Source of the DNA: Altererythrobacter sp. KTW20L
GTDB lineage: Bacteria > Pseudomonadota > Alphaproteobacteria > Sphingomonadales > Sphingomonadaceae
Direction of reading: 5' to 3'
Length of the DNA stretch: 64,000 nucleotides
Assembly (NCBI RefSeq): GCF_023501975.1
Contig: NZ_JAMFLH010000014.1
Span: 1 to 64,000, forward strand
Shown piece by piece: positions 16,468 through 28,501 of the stretch (position 1 is the first letter of the stretch; every line of letters starts with the position of its first letter). Below the pieces are notes generated by a model, which searched no databases, was not told where the DNA came from, and worked only from the letters and a program-made list of their open reading frames with translations. Position numbers and translations under genes: made by a program.

Positions 16468-18147
16468 ATGCTGACATCGCTCGCCATCCGCAACATCGTG
16501 CTGATCGAAGCGCTCGACCTCGCCTTCGGGCCGGGTCTGGGCGTGCTGACGGGCGAGACCGGGGCAGGCAAGTCGATCCTGCTCGACGCGCTGGGCCTGG
16601 TGCTGGGCAACCGGGCGGACAATGGCCTGGTGCGCGCGGGCGAGGATAGCGCCAGCGTTACTGCCACCTTCGAATTCGCCCGCCTGCCCGATGCCGTGTC
16701 CGCCGCGCTGGCCGGGGCGGAGCTGGAGATCGAACCGGGCGAACCGCTGATCATCCGCCGCAGCCTCAAGGCCGATGGCGGGTCCAAGGCCTTCATCAAC
16801 GACCAGCCGACCGGCGTAGCCCTGCTGCGCGAGATTTCGGGCGCGCTGGTCGAACTGCACGGCCAGCATGATGATCGAGGCCTGGTTAACCCGCGCGGCC
16901 ATAGAATGCTGCTCGACCGGTTCGCCGGGGGTGATGTGGCGGGCGTGGCCGAAGCCCATGCGGCGTGGAAGGCAGCAGCCGACCGGCTGGAAGCGAGCCG
17001 TGCTGCCATCACCGCCGCCAGCGCCGAACAGGACCTGCTGCTCGCCCACCTCGCCGAACTCACCGCAATCGCGCCGGAAGAAGGCGAGGAACAGCGCCTC
17101 GCTCTGGCCCGCGCCGATATGCAGAAGGGCGAGAAGCTGGCCGAAGAGCTGGAAGACCTGCGCAAGTTCTGGGACGGGTCCGACAGCGCGCTGGCACAGA
17201 TGCGCAGTGCCGCCCGCAAGCTTGATCGCGTGGCCGACCAGCACCCGCTGTTGGCCGAAGCCCTGGCCGCGCTGGACCGCGCAGTGATCGAGGCGGGCGA
17301 GGCGGAGGACAAGCTGGCCGCCGCCGCCGAAGCCCTGCTGTTCGATCCCGAAGATCTCGACCGGATGGAAACCCGCCTGTTCGAACTGCGCGCGCTCGCC
17401 CGCATGCACGGCTGCCAGCCCGATGACCTTGGCCGCCTGATGCTTGCCATGCGCGAACAGCTCGATGCGATCGAGCATGGCGAGGCGGACCTTGCCGCGC
17501 AGGAAGCGGCCGCAGCCAGGGCGCGGCAGGTCTATCTCGCCCGCGCCGAGGCGCTCCATTCCACCCGCGTTTCCGCCGCGCTGCAACTGGACGAGGCCGT
17601 CGCGGCGGAACTGGCACCGCTGAAGCTGGACGCGGCAAGGTTCCGCACCGCTGTCGCCGTGATGGACGAGGACCGCTGGGGTCCGGCGGGCATGGACAGC
17701 GTGGAATTCCTCATCTCGACCAATCCCGGCGCCGACTTTGCGCCCTTGAACAAGATCGCCAGCGGCGGCGAACTGTCGCGCTTCATCTTGGCGCTGAAGG
17801 TGGCTCTGGCGGAAAAGGGCGGGGCGGCCACGGTGATATTCGACGAGATCGATCGCGGCGTGGGCGGGGCCGTTGCCAGCGCCATTGGCGAGCGGCTGGA
17901 ACGGCTCGCCAACACCGGACCGGATGGCGGCGGGCAGTTGCTCGCGGTCACCCATAGCCCGCAGGTGGCAGCGCGCGGCGGCCTGCACTACCTGATCGCC
18001 AAGAGCTCGACCGGCACGGTCACGCGCACATCCGTGCTGCAACTCGATGCCGGAGGCCGCAAGGAAGAGATCGCCCGCATGTTGAGCGGCGCCGAAATAA
18101 CCGCCGAGGCCCGCGCCCAGGCGGATCGCTTGCTGGAGGGAGTGTGA
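16468..18147 (+). CDS. recN: DNA repair protein RecN
   Basis: A 559-residue SMC-like ATPase acting in double-strand break repair. LTGETGAGKSILLDALGLVLG near residue 30 is the Walker A site, two coiled-coil arms occupy about residues 160-370, and the C-terminal ATPase half has KIASGGELSRFILALK (signature), VIFDEIDRGVGG (Walker B) and LLAVTHSPQVAARG. Length and order match the family. Its TGA overlaps the ATG of the following A+T-rich DUF2971 gene by one base. Confidence 0.97.
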   Translation: MLTSLAIRNIVLIEALDLAFGPGLGVLTGETGAGKSILLDALGLVLGNRADNGLVRAGEDSASVTATFEFARLPDAVSAALAGAELEIEPGEPLIIRRSLKADGGSKAFINDQPTGVALLREISGALVELHGQHDDRGLVNPRGHRMLLDRFAGGDVAGVAEAHAAWKAAADRLEASRAAITAASAEQDLLLAHLAELTAIAPEEGEEQRLALARADMQKGEKLAEELEDLRKFWDGSDSALAQMRSAARKLDRVADQHPLLAEALAALDRAVIEAGEAEDKLAAAAEALLFDPEDLDRMETRLFELRALARMHGCQPDDLGRLMLAMREQLDAIEHGEADLAAQEAAAARARQVYLARAEALHSTRVSAALQLDEAVAAELAPLKLDAARFRTAVAVMDEDRWGPAGMDSVEFLISTNPGADFAPLNKIASGGELSRFILALKVALAEKGGAATVIFDEIDRGVGGAVASAIGERLERLANTGPDGGGQLLAVTHSPQVAARGGLHYLIAKSSTGTVTRTSVLQLDAGGRKEEIARMLSGAEITAEARAQADRLLEGV

Positions 18148-18994
18148 TGGACAACCGACTCTCGGCTGAGGAGAGAAGACGACTGAAAATTCGGTTTGGC
18201 ACAAGTGATTATGAATCGATATACAAATATATATCGTTGGATGGAAAGCAATCTTGGAATTACTTCGAGAAGACATTAGTTGATTGCTCTATAATTGGCT
18301 CAACAATAAGATCGCTGAATGACCCTTGGGAGGGTTCCCCTCGGATATTCGATGATTTTTCGGAAGAGACGTTTGCCGATTGTTCTGTATTCTTCGACAA
18401 TGACGGAATAATAAAGGACCAACGGAAAGAAAAATATGCAATCGATTTTGATGATTGCCAAAGCATAATAACAAAAAGATTAGAAAATACGGTGGAAAAC
18501 GCGAGAATTGTATCGTTTGCAAAAAGAGCAGATTCTCACCTTCTGTGGTCGCATTATGCAAATTCTCACAAGGCGCTTGTTTTCACTTCAATGTAAGGGC
18601 ATTCGATGTTCGAAATGTCACCATTGGGACGGTGCGTTATACGCAATCAAGGCCGGTTGTCCCTGTTAGCTTACTTTCTCGCATTGCATTAGTTCCTGCG
18701 AATGTTCAGCATTCTGAAGATAGGATTAGACTTCGGAGCGAACTGTACAAATCGCTATTTTTCGTTAAACCCTCTGACTGGTCATATGAAGAAGAGGTGC
18801 GATTAGTCTATTCGACTATAAACATGACTAATGTGATCTACAAAAGTCGGGGTCTATTTGAGATAATAATTGGCGCAAGATGCGAGAAGGAAGATTCTCA
18901 GCGTATTAGAGAAAGTGTGGAAAGCGCAGCTCCTTGGGTGAAAGTTCGTCAAGCCAAACTCAGTGCGGACACCTTCAGTGTTGAGATTGATTGA
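18147..18994 (+). pseudogene. DUF2971 family gene broken by a one-base frameshift
   Basis: The first frame (18147-18596) encodes ~149 residues ending LLWSHYANSHKALVFTSM. The family normally continues from SHYANSHKG into a stretch like CFHFNVRAFDVRN, and that sequence is present in the +2 frame, which stays open to TGA at 18992-18994 (ending DTFSVEID). Adding one G to the AAGG at 18570-18573 restores a single ~282-residue protein. DUF2971 proteins are of unknown role and are often in defence or accessory islands. The DNA is strongly A+T-rich compared with recN, so recent acquisition is likely. The start overlaps the recN stop (TGATG). A sequencing error is the main alternative to a real mutation. 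Confidence 0.8.
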
Positions 18995-19034
18995 GTTTGG
19001 AGCAAATCGTTATTTTTTAAGTGTCTGGAGATAA

Positions 19035-19559
19035 ATGGTGCCTAAGATCACAAGTGCGTCGGTTCTAGGTTGCATACTCCTATTTGCCGGCTGCACCCAT
19101 CAGGAGGAAAAGGGACGCGAGTCCGATAGTGGCTCCAACCTGCCTGCGCTCGCCGCCGACAAGTCGGAGCCGCTGCTGGCGCTCGCCGATCACCTGCTGG
19201 CCAACTACTTCGCCAGCGATGTCGCCACGCGGCCCACGGTGTGCATCGCGGTGAGCGACGGGCGCGAGGAGGTGGCGAAAGACCCCGGGGACGAACGCGA
19301 ACTGATGATGCGCTATGAAGCGCTCTCTCCGCTGTCGGGCTGCGCGCTGATTGATGGCGGCTGGCAGGATGCCGTCAGCGGCGAACCTGCGCTGGTATTC
19401 TCGGTCCACAGCTTCACCTGCGCCGATGCGGAACGGTGCAGCGGCTTCGCCAGCTATATGTCGGGCGCGCAAAGCACCCCGTCGAACCGCTATACGATGG
19501 AGTGGGATGGTAGCGCCTGGACCTTCGAGCGCGATGAACGGCTGTTGGGGGCGGAGTGA
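19035..19559 (+). CDS. Hypothetical lipoprotein
   Basis: A 174-residue lipoprotein with the lipobox FAGC (Cys20) after a short hydrophobic signal. The mature part carries several cysteines (VCIAVSD, GCALIDGG, FTCADAERCSGFAS) that could form disulphides in the periplasm, and ends YTMEWDGSAWTFERDERL. The first ~70 bp are A+T-richer than the rest, and the gene sits between two A+T-rich stretches. A TGGAG site precedes the ATG. I do not recognise the family. Confidence 0.7.
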   Translation: MVPKITSASVLGCILLFAGCTHQEEKGRESDSGSNLPALAADKSEPLLALADHLLANYFASDVATRPTVCIAVSDGREEVAKDPGDERELMMRYEALSPLSGCALIDGGWQDAVSGEPALVFSVHSFTCADAERCSGFASYMSGAQSTPSNRYTMEWDGSAWTFERDERLLGAE

Positions 19560-19591
19560 GCGAAGTTGGCTTCTCCCGCGAGATGCCATAA

Positions 19592-21886
<2,295 letters not shown>

Positions 21887-21934
21887 GCGAAACCGGCTGG
21901 AAAATCCGTCAAGCGAGGTTTAAGGTCCGGCACC

Positions 21935-22318
21935 ATGTCCGCCCATTCGCATAGCTGGCGCAACGCCGCGTGCCTGCTGCTGATCGCTGCAGCGCTGATG
22001 ATGCGCGCAGTGATGCCGGGCGGCACGATGATTGCGCAGGACAGCCGCGGCGAGCTGGTGATCGCCATGTGCAATTCGGACACCATGCTGGTCATCCCGA
22101 TGAAGGACGATGCGCCCGCGTCGGACGAAGGCGACAGCCAGCCGAGCCCCTGCGCCTATACCCACCTGGCCGACAATTCGACTCCGCCCGATCCCATGGC
22201 GCGCCCGGCCTTGCCGCAGGTGGCCGAAGCGGTGTGGAATGCCACCCGCACCCGCGCCCTGTCGCCCGCATCGCCGCACCACCTGCCGCCTGCCACGGGG
22301 CCGCCCTCACTCGTCTGA
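21935..22318 (+). CDS. DUF2946-like small exported protein
   Basis: A 127-residue protein with an N-terminal hydrophobic segment after MSAHSHSWRN (residues ~10-30). The pattern RAVMPGGTMI, then VIAMCNSD and a later PCAY resembles DUF2946 proteins, which are usually found beside metal transport genes and carry conserved Cys, Met and His. The C-terminus is Pro-rich. It stands 88 bp upstream of two TonB-dependent receptors, all on the same strand, and within 7 kb of the CsoR/CopAB genes. A role in copper handling is inferred from this context. Confidence 0.7.
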   Translation: MSAHSHSWRNAACLLLIAAALMMRAVMPGGTMIAQDSRGELVIAMCNSDTMLVIPMKDDAPASDEGDSQPSPCAYTHLADNSTPPDPMARPALPQVAEAVWNATRTRALSPASPHHLPPATGPPSLV

Positions 22319-22406
22319 CACCAGCAGCATGAAAGCCGTGCGCCGGGCCCGATGACGGGTTGCGCGCCGACTTTCCGGCCCAATTCCTGTCCTGACGAGA
22401 TCTTCG

Positions 22407-24521
22407 ATGAAACCAATCCATGCCTTGCGCTGCGCCGTTGCCGCCGCGCCCCTTATGCTTGCCGCCATCCCTGCCAGCGCGCAGGACAGCGCACCCGCAG
22501 GTGACACCCAGGATATCCTGACCGATATCATCCGCGTCACCGCCGCACCGTCTCCCGCCGGGGATGCCGACAGTGTCGAGCCGCCGCACCAGATCGCCCT
22601 TCCGGCCGATGCCGTGGCCATTGCCGCCCGCGCGCCGGGCGGGGCGGCCGTGGGCAACGGCGCGCTTTCGGGGCAGTTGTCCTACCGCGGACTGTTCGGT
22701 GAGCGGGTGACCGGCCGCATCAACGGCCAGCGCTTTGCCACCGGCGGCCCCAATGCGATGGACCCGCCGCTGCACTATGCCCCGTCGATCCTGGTCGAGC
22801 GGATCGAGATTGCCCGCGGCGTCGCGCCGGTTTCCCAGGGCCCCAGCCTGGCCGGCGCGGTGAATGCCGAGCTGGTGCAGGCGAAATATGCTTCCGGCCC
22901 GGCGCTGGAACTGCATGGCAGCCTGGCTGCCCAGTATCGCAGCGTGGATGAAAGCTATGCCGCTGGCGGCCTTTTTGCCCTGTCCAGCGATACGGTGCGC
23001 CTGGGCGTGATTGCCAGCCGCGAGGAGGGCGAGGACTATCGCTTTGCGGGCGGCAGAGTTGGCGGTACCGCCTTCGAACGCAATCTCTATGGCGTCCATG
23101 CCGGGGCGAAGCTGGGCGGGGGCGAGATATTTGCCGAATACCGCCGCAGCGAGACCGACCCTTCGGGCAACCCTTCGTTCGCGCTCGACATGGTCTATTT
23201 CAACACCGATTTCTTCCAGGGCGGCTGGCGTGGCGACCTGACGGAAACCGTGGGGCTGGAGCTGAAGGTTGGCCATGTCTCGGTAAGCCACCTGATGGAC
23301 AACCAGACCGTCCGCCGCCCGGTAGCGCCTACGCCGCGGGCAACCTTTGCCGATTCCGACACGTTCACCGCCGATGTGGCCCTGCGGCTGGGCACGGCAA
23401 CGCGCCATGTCATGCTGGGCGGCGATGCCGAATGGGTGGACAAGTTCGTGCGCATCACCAATCCGGCGAATGCGGCCTTCTTCCTGGATTCCCAGCCCGA
23501 TCATCAGGCGGACCGCGTGGGCGGCTTCGTCCAGTGGCGCAGCGGCCTGGGCAATGCCGAATTCGAGCTGGGAGCACGCATTGACCGGACGCGGCAGGAA
23601 GCAGGCGTGCCAACGCTCGGCAGCGCGGTGATGGGCGGCCCGGTCATGCTGGCCAATGCCTTTGCCGGCAGCGCAAGGGAGGCTTCCGACACCACTTTCG
23701 ATGCGGCCCTGCGGCTGTGGCTGCCGGGCGATGAAGTGACCCCGCGCCTGACCCTGGCCCGCAAGACCCGTGTGCCCGGCACGCTGGAACGCTTCGCCTG
23801 GCTGCCCACCGAAGCGAGCTATGGCCTGGCCGATGGCAATATCTATGTCGGCAACCAGGCACTGAAGCCGGAAGTGGCATGGATCGCCGAAGCGGGGTTC
23901 GACCTCGCCACCGGCGGCGTCACCTTCCGCCCGACGGCCTTCTATCGCCGGGTGGACGACTATATCCAGGGTACGCCGTTCGATGACACCCCCGGGGTGA
24001 TAAACAGTCCGGTTGAGATGGTGGCAAACATGAACGGCGATGCCACGCCGCTGATGTTCCGCAATGTCGATGCCGAACTTTTCGGACTGGACTTCGATTT
24101 CACTGCTGCAGTTGGCCATCATCTGCTGCTGGAGGGCACCAGCAGCTGGGTGCGCGGCAAACGGCGCGACATTGCCGACAACCTCTACCGCGTTCCACCC
24201 ACGGCCCTGCGGCTGGCGGCAATCTGGCAGGAGGACCGCTGGTCGCTCGGTGCAGAGATGAGCGCGGCGGACGGGCAGGGCCATGTCTCTGCCACCAACG
24301 GCGAGACGGCCAGCAGCGGCTATGCCGTGTTCGGCCTGTTCGGCAGCTTTGCCCTGGCCCCCGGGATCGTGCTGGATGGCGGAATCGAGAACCTGTTCGA
24401 CAGCTACTACCAGCCGCACCTTTCCGGTGTGAACCGGGTGGGCGCATCGGACGTGGCCCTGGGCGAACGCCTGCCCGGCGCGGGTCGCGGCGTGTGGCTG
24501 CGGGCGCGGGCTTCATTCTGA
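22407..24521 (+). CDS. TonB-dependent outer membrane receptor (first, probable copper related)
   Basis: A 704-residue receptor. The signal peptide ends IPASAQD. A short TonB-box-like TDIIRVTA lies at ~residue 35-42, then the plug domain (GNGALSGQLSYRGLFGERVTG, ILVERIEIARGVAP) and a long beta-barrel ending in aromatic Phe (LRARASF). Sequence style matches the copper/OprC-like branch (SVEPPHQIALPADAVAIAARAPGG, PNAMDPPLHYAPS), which is consistent with the neighbouring DUF2946 and copper genes. The transported ligand is inferred, not read from the sequence. A second receptor follows 69 bp later. Confidence 0.88.
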   Translation: MKPIHALRCAVAAAPLMLAAIPASAQDSAPAGDTQDILTDIIRVTAAPSPAGDADSVEPPHQIALPADAVAIAARAPGGAAVGNGALSGQLSYRGLFGERVTGRINGQRFATGGPNAMDPPLHYAPSILVERIEIARGVAPVSQGPSLAGAVNAELVQAKYASGPALELHGSLAAQYRSVDESYAAGGLFALSSDTVRLGVIASREEGEDYRFAGGRVGGTAFERNLYGVHAGAKLGGGEIFAEYRRSETDPSGNPSFALDMVYFNTDFFQGGWRGDLTETVGLELKVGHVSVSHLMDNQTVRRPVAPTPRATFADSDTFTADVALRLGTATRHVMLGGDAEWVDKFVRITNPANAAFFLDSQPDHQADRVGGFVQWRSGLGNAEFELGARIDRTRQEAGVPTLGSAVMGGPVMLANAFAGSAREASDTTFDAALRLWLPGDEVTPRLTLARKTRVPGTLERFAWLPTEASYGLADGNIYVGNQALKPEVAWIAEAGFDLATGGVTFRPTAFYRRVDDYIQGTPFDDTPGVINSPVEMVANMNGDATPLMFRNVDAELFGLDFDFTAAVGHHLLLEGTSSWVRGKRRDIADNLYRVPPTALRLAAIWQEDRWSLGAEMSAADGQGHVSATNGETASSGYAVFGLFGSFALAPGIVLDGGIENLFDSYYQPHLSGVNRVGASDVALGERLPGAGRGVWLRARASF

Positions 24522-24590
24522 TCAATTTCAGCCCTCTGGCTTGCGGGTCTTTCCCGGCGAGCAAGGGCGTATAGTCTAGGATTTAACGCG

Positions 24591-26603
24591 ATGAGAATTT
24601 CGAATTTCGCCATGATTGCCGCCCTTGCGGCGCCTGCGCCACTTCTTGCGCAGGACCAATCCCGCCCCGCCGACACCAGCTTTTCCGTGGGCGACATCAT
24701 CGTCACCGCGCGCGGCATGGCGGGCAACACCGGCAATGTCCTCACATCGGTGGACCGCATGGGCGGCGACGTGGCGCAAGCTGCCGATGTCGATAACGTC
24801 TATGAGCTGATCGGCCAGATGCCCGGCGTGCAGGTGACCGATTTCAACCAGGGCACCACCAGCGGCAAGTTCAGCCTGCGCGGGTTCAACGGCGAGGGCA
24901 ATATCAACGCGGTCAAGCTGCTGATCGATGGCGTGCCGTCGAACAGCAACGATGGCAACATGCCCTATATCGACATGGTGTTCCCGCTGAACATCAAGAC
25001 GATCGAGGTGGTGCGCGGCACGTCCGACCCGCGCTTTGGCCTCCACGCCATTGCCGGCAGTGCCAACATCATCACCCGTAGCGGCGGCAACTACATTGAA
25101 GCGCGCGGCTCTGCGGGCAGCTATTCCACGTTCGAGGGGCAGGCTGTCGCCGGGTTCGATAGCGGCAGCCTGAGCCAGAACTACCAGGTCGCCTATCGCG
25201 ACAGCCGGGGCTACCGCGATCATGGCGCAAGCCAGCGGCTCAGCCTGTCGGGCAGGTGGGGCCTGTCGGTGGGGGATGACGTTGCCCTGGGCGCAATCGC
25301 GCGCTATTACGAGGCCGATGCCGAAGAGCCGGGCTACCTGACCTTCGCCGCCAGCCGCGCCGATCCGCAGCAGACCAACGCCTATAATGCCAGCGATGGC
25401 GACGAGCGTGACATCCAGCAATATGCGCTGACCGCCGATGTCGCCTTTTCGGACAGCCTCGACTGGACATCGCGGGCCTATTTCAACCGGTTTGACGATG
25501 ATCGCTTCGTCAAGTTCTCGGCCGGTGCTTCGCAACAACGGCGGCTGACGCGCGAGGATCACTATGGCGTGATGAGCGCGCTGCACTGGCATGGCGAACT
25601 GGGCGCCATGCCGCTGATGCTGGAGGCGGGCGGCGATGTGCAGCGGCAGGACAACCAATCGTTGCGCTGGCTGGCGGTGGAGCGCGTTCCCACCAGCCAG
25701 ACCCGCGACCAGCAGTTCGACCTGTCGGTAAGCGGAGCCTATGTCCAGGCGGTGCTCGAGCCGGCAGACTGGCTGCGTATCACGCCTGCCTGGCGGATCG
25801 ACTGGGTGGGCGGCAATTTCACCAATCGGCTGAACAGCACCACCGCGCCGATCAACGACTATGGCTCGATCGACCAGCCCAAGCTGTCGGTTGCCGTGCT
25901 GCCGGCTGCCGGATGGACGCTCTATGGCAACTGGGGCCGCACGTTCCAGATCGGGCTGGGGTCGGGCGCCTACCTGATCGCACCGCGCGTGGTGGACCTC
26001 GCCCCGTCGATCAACGAAGGGTGGGAGCTGGGTGCCCGATATGAAGTGGCTGGCCTGTTCCAGGCGCGCGTTGCCTATTGGGAGCAGAGCGCCAGCGGGG
26101 AAATTGCCCGCAAGCTCAACGATCCGCTGGGCGATTTCGAGAATGTCGGCAGCACCAACCGGCGCGGGATCGACGTGCAGGCGAGCGTAACGCCCGCGCA
26201 GGGCCTGACCCTGTGGGGTGCATTCTCGTGGCAGGAAGCGATCATCGCCGTGCCCGATCCCGCCACCCCGCAACTGGCCGGCAATGCGATCAACCACACG
26301 CCAGAGGCCTTGTGGTCGGGCGGGATTGACTGGACGCCGGGCGACGTCCTCACCCTGTCGCTCACTACGCGGGGCCAGTCGTCCTATCACCTCACCACGG
26401 CCAACACGCAAGGCAAGTGGGGCGCGCTTGCGGTGTTTGACGCCAGTGCATCGTGGCAAGTGAGCGAAACGGTGGAGCTAGGCCTGGCGGTCAAGAACAT
26501 CACCGATGACTACTACGAATATGTCTGGTGGGATGGCGCGCAGTCGCTGCACAGCCCGGCAAATCCGCGCAACGTGACCGCCAGCGCGCGGCTGCGCTTC
26601 TGA
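24591..26603 (+). CDS. TonB-dependent outer membrane receptor (second)
   Basis: A 670-residue receptor. The signal peptide ends PLLAQDQ, and SFSVGDIIVTARG supplies a TonB-box-like element at ~residues 28-40. The plug contains VYELIGQMPGVQVTDFNQG, FSLRGFNGEGNINAVKLLID and IKTIEVVRGTSDPRFGLHAI, the usual receptor motifs. The barrel ends with SARLRF. Its stop overlaps the start of the PepSY gene (TGATG). Receptors beside PepSY membrane proteins typically take up siderophore-bound metal; here iron or copper complexes are both possible. Confidence 0.92.
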   Translation: MRISNFAMIAALAAPAPLLAQDQSRPADTSFSVGDIIVTARGMAGNTGNVLTSVDRMGGDVAQAADVDNVYELIGQMPGVQVTDFNQGTTSGKFSLRGFNGEGNINAVKLLIDGVPSNSNDGNMPYIDMVFPLNIKTIEVVRGTSDPRFGLHAIAGSANIITRSGGNYIEARGSAGSYSTFEGQAVAGFDSGSLSQNYQVAYRDSRGYRDHGASQRLSLSGRWGLSVGDDVALGAIARYYEADAEEPGYLTFAASRADPQQTNAYNASDGDERDIQQYALTADVAFSDSLDWTSRAYFNRFDDDRFVKFSAGASQQRRLTREDHYGVMSALHWHGELGAMPLMLEAGGDVQRQDNQSLRWLAVERVPTSQTRDQQFDLSVSGAYVQAVLEPADWLRITPAWRIDWVGGNFTNRLNSTTAPINDYGSIDQPKLSVAVLPAAGWTLYGNWGRTFQIGLGSGAYLIAPRVVDLAPSINEGWELGARYEVAGLFQARVAYWEQSASGEIARKLNDPLGDFENVGSTNRRGIDVQASVTPAQGLTLWGAFSWQEAIIAVPDPATPQLAGNAINHTPEALWSGGIDWTPGDVLTLSLTTRGQSSYHLTTANTQGKWGALAVFDASASWQVSETVELGLAVKNITDDYYEYVWWDGAQSLHSPANPRNVTASARLRF

Positions 26604-27736
26604 TGCGGCAACAGGGGGACAGGCTGCGCCGCGCCGTGCGCAAGCTCCACCTGTGGCTGGGGCTCGGGCTCGGCGGCCTGCTTGTCCTCCTCGGCCTCAC
26701 CGGGTCGGTGCTGGTGTTCTATCCGGAACTCGACGCCCTGCTGCATCCCGAGATCCGGATGGAAGGCACGGCGCCGCCCGACTGGGACCGCGCGCTGGAA
26801 ACGGTGCGGGCCGAATATCCGGACAAGCCGGGGCCGTGGAGGTTCGAGGTGACCGGCAGGCCGGGGGCAATTCCGGCGCGCTACTACAACCCGCCGGAGC
26901 GCGAAGGCCACGCCTTCCGCCCGATGATGGTCTGGCTGTCGCCCGATGGTTCGCAGGTGCTGCGCCGCGACTACTGGGGCGAATATGCCATGACCTTCGT
27001 CTATGACCTCCATTACCGCCTGCTGCTGGGCACGACTGGCGCAGCCATCGTGGGCTGGGCGGGACTGCCGCTGCTGGCGTTGCTGCTGAGCGGGCTATGG
27101 GCCTGGTGGCCTCGTGCGTGGAGCCGCGATTCCTGGGGCAAGGCCCTGCGCTTCAAGCGCGATGCCCACCGCCAGCGGGTCCTGCGCGACTGGCACAAGC
27201 TGGCGGGGCTGTGGGGATCGCTGTTCCTTGTCCTGCTGACCGGCACGGGGGTCATGCTGGCCCTGCCGGACGAGAGCATTGCGGTGCTCGGTGCCGCAAG
27301 CTTGCCGGTGGACCCTGCGCCGCATGTCCATGCGGTCGAGAGCGGGTCTGCACCTGTCCGCCCGTCGCAGGCAGTGATTGCTGCGGCAAGTGCACTGCCG
27401 GATGCGCGACTGGCGTGGATCGAGACCCCGCCCGTGGCAGGCGGCAGCTATCGCTTGCGAATGCAGGTGCCGGGCGATCCCAGCTATCGCTTTCCACACA
27501 GCTATGTGTGGGTGGATGGCGCAAGCGGGCGGGTGCTGGCGGTGCAGGACGTGCGGCAGGCGGCAGGCGGCAGCACGGTCAACAACTGGCTGCATCCGTT
27601 GCACGATGGCTCGGCTGGCGGCCTGGCCGGGCGGGTGCTGGCCGTGCTCGCCGGGCTGGTCCCGCTGGCACTGTTGATTACCGGGTGGCTACGGTGGCGG
27701 ATGCGGCGGAGGAAGGTGCCCGCCGCGCTGGCCTAA
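26603..27736 (+). CDS. PepSY-associated TM helix protein
   Basis: 377 residues with four membrane helices, from the ATG that overlaps the receptor stop. The first helix (LWLGLGLGGLLVLLGLTGSV) is followed by a PepSY-like periplasmic region, then YDLHYRLLLGTTGAAIVGWAG, LRDWHKLAGLWGSLFLVLLTGTGVML, and a last helix near the C-terminus. Conserved His in LHLWLG, DLHYRLL and DWHKLAG are the family's likely haem ligands or redox sites. Members reduce ferric siderophores at the inner membrane or act with TonB systems. Translational coupling to the receptor supports a joint role in metal uptake. Confidence 0.9.
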   Translation: MRQQGDRLRRAVRKLHLWLGLGLGGLLVLLGLTGSVLVFYPELDALLHPEIRMEGTAPPDWDRALETVRAEYPDKPGPWRFEVTGRPGAIPARYYNPPEREGHAFRPMMVWLSPDGSQVLRRDYWGEYAMTFVYDLHYRLLLGTTGAAIVGWAGLPLLALLLSGLWAWWPRAWSRDSWGKALRFKRDAHRQRVLRDWHKLAGLWGSLFLVLLTGTGVMLALPDESIAVLGAASLPVDPAPHVHAVESGSAPVRPSQAVIAAASALPDARLAWIETPPVAGGSYRLRMQVPGDPSYRFPHSYVWVDGASGRVLAVQDVRQAAGGSTVNNWLHPLHDGSAGGLAGRVLAVLAGLVPLALLITGWLRWRMRRRKVPAALA

Positions 27737-28491
27737 AGGGTGTTCCAGCCAGCCAGCTTGGCCAGCATCCAAAGCGCCATGCCGATCATGAACAGATTCT
27801 CGGTCAGGGAGACAAAGCCCAGCGGTACCCGTGACGATCCGCCCACGCAGGCGCATTTGAGTTCGCGCTTGTCGAGATAGACCGCCTTGAACACGCTCAC
27901 CGCGCCGATCGTGCCGATAAACAGCGCCACCGGGATCGACAGCCAGGGCAGCGCATGCGCGGTCATCAGTACGCCCGCCAGCCCCTCGCCGAAGGGGTAA
28001 AGCGTGGCATAGGGCACCCAGCGCTTGGCCAGCAGATCATAGTTGAGGAACATGGTGGCAAAGCCTGTCACGTCCTGCAGCTTGAGTAGCGCCAGGATAC
28101 ACATCGACAGGCTGATGAACCATGCGGCCGCCGCCACTGTCACCAGTGTGCCGGTCATGTGCCACGACAGGCCCAGCGCCATGGCCGCAGCCATGGCAAA
28201 GATTGCCACGACCGGGCGATAGGATACGGCATCGGGATCGCGCACTTTCAGGCCGAGGTGGCGGCGCAAATCGTCATGCCCGCCTATCCGTTCGCCACCG
28301 ATGAAGACCTGCGGCGTGGTCTTTACGCCCTCGGCTTCCTTGAACTCATCGGTCTCGGCACGGGTCGAAAGGTGGTGGTCCTCCACCGTGTAACCGCGCG
28401 ATTTCAGCAGGTGCAGGGCCTGTAGGCCGTATGGACAGGTATGCTTGTCCATGACCATGCGGTGGATCGAGGCTGTCTTGCTGTCGGACAT
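27733..28491 (-). CDS. Glutaredoxin-MauE fusion membrane protein
   Basis: A 252-residue fusion. Residues ~8-85 form a glutaredoxin domain with the site DKHTCPYGLQAL: the first Cys of CPYx is present, the second is replaced by Gly, so a monothiol mechanism is expected. The C-terminal part is a four-helix MauE/DoxX-like membrane domain that ends in ELKCACVGGSSRVPLG, the conserved Cys pair of MauE. MauE is known to help mature methylamine dehydrogenase; the same fold occurs in copper loci. It is downstream of csoR on the same strand (11 bp gap), so the two should be co-regulated by copper. The ATG at 28491 is chosen because it leads directly into the domain. Confidence 0.85.
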   Translation of the reverse strand: MSDSKTASIHRMVMDKHTCPYGLQALHLLKSRGYTVEDHHLSTRAETDEFKEAEGVKTTPQVFIGGERIGGHDDLRRHLGLKVRDPDAVSYRPVVAIFAMAAAMALGLSWHMTGTLVTVAAAAWFISLSMCILALLKLQDVTGFATMFLNYDLLAKRWVPYATLYPFGEGLAGVLMTAHALPWLSIPVALFIGTIGAVSVFKAVYLDKRELKCACVGGSSRVPLGFVSLTENLFMIGMALWMLAKLAGWNTL

Positions 28492-28501
28492 CGTGATGAT
28501 C

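Noticed and set aside
15547-18276. A 909-codon open frame on the minus strand across bamD and recN
   Set aside because: It is antisense to two well-supported genes and its protein has no motif; long antisense frames are usual in G+C-rich DNA.
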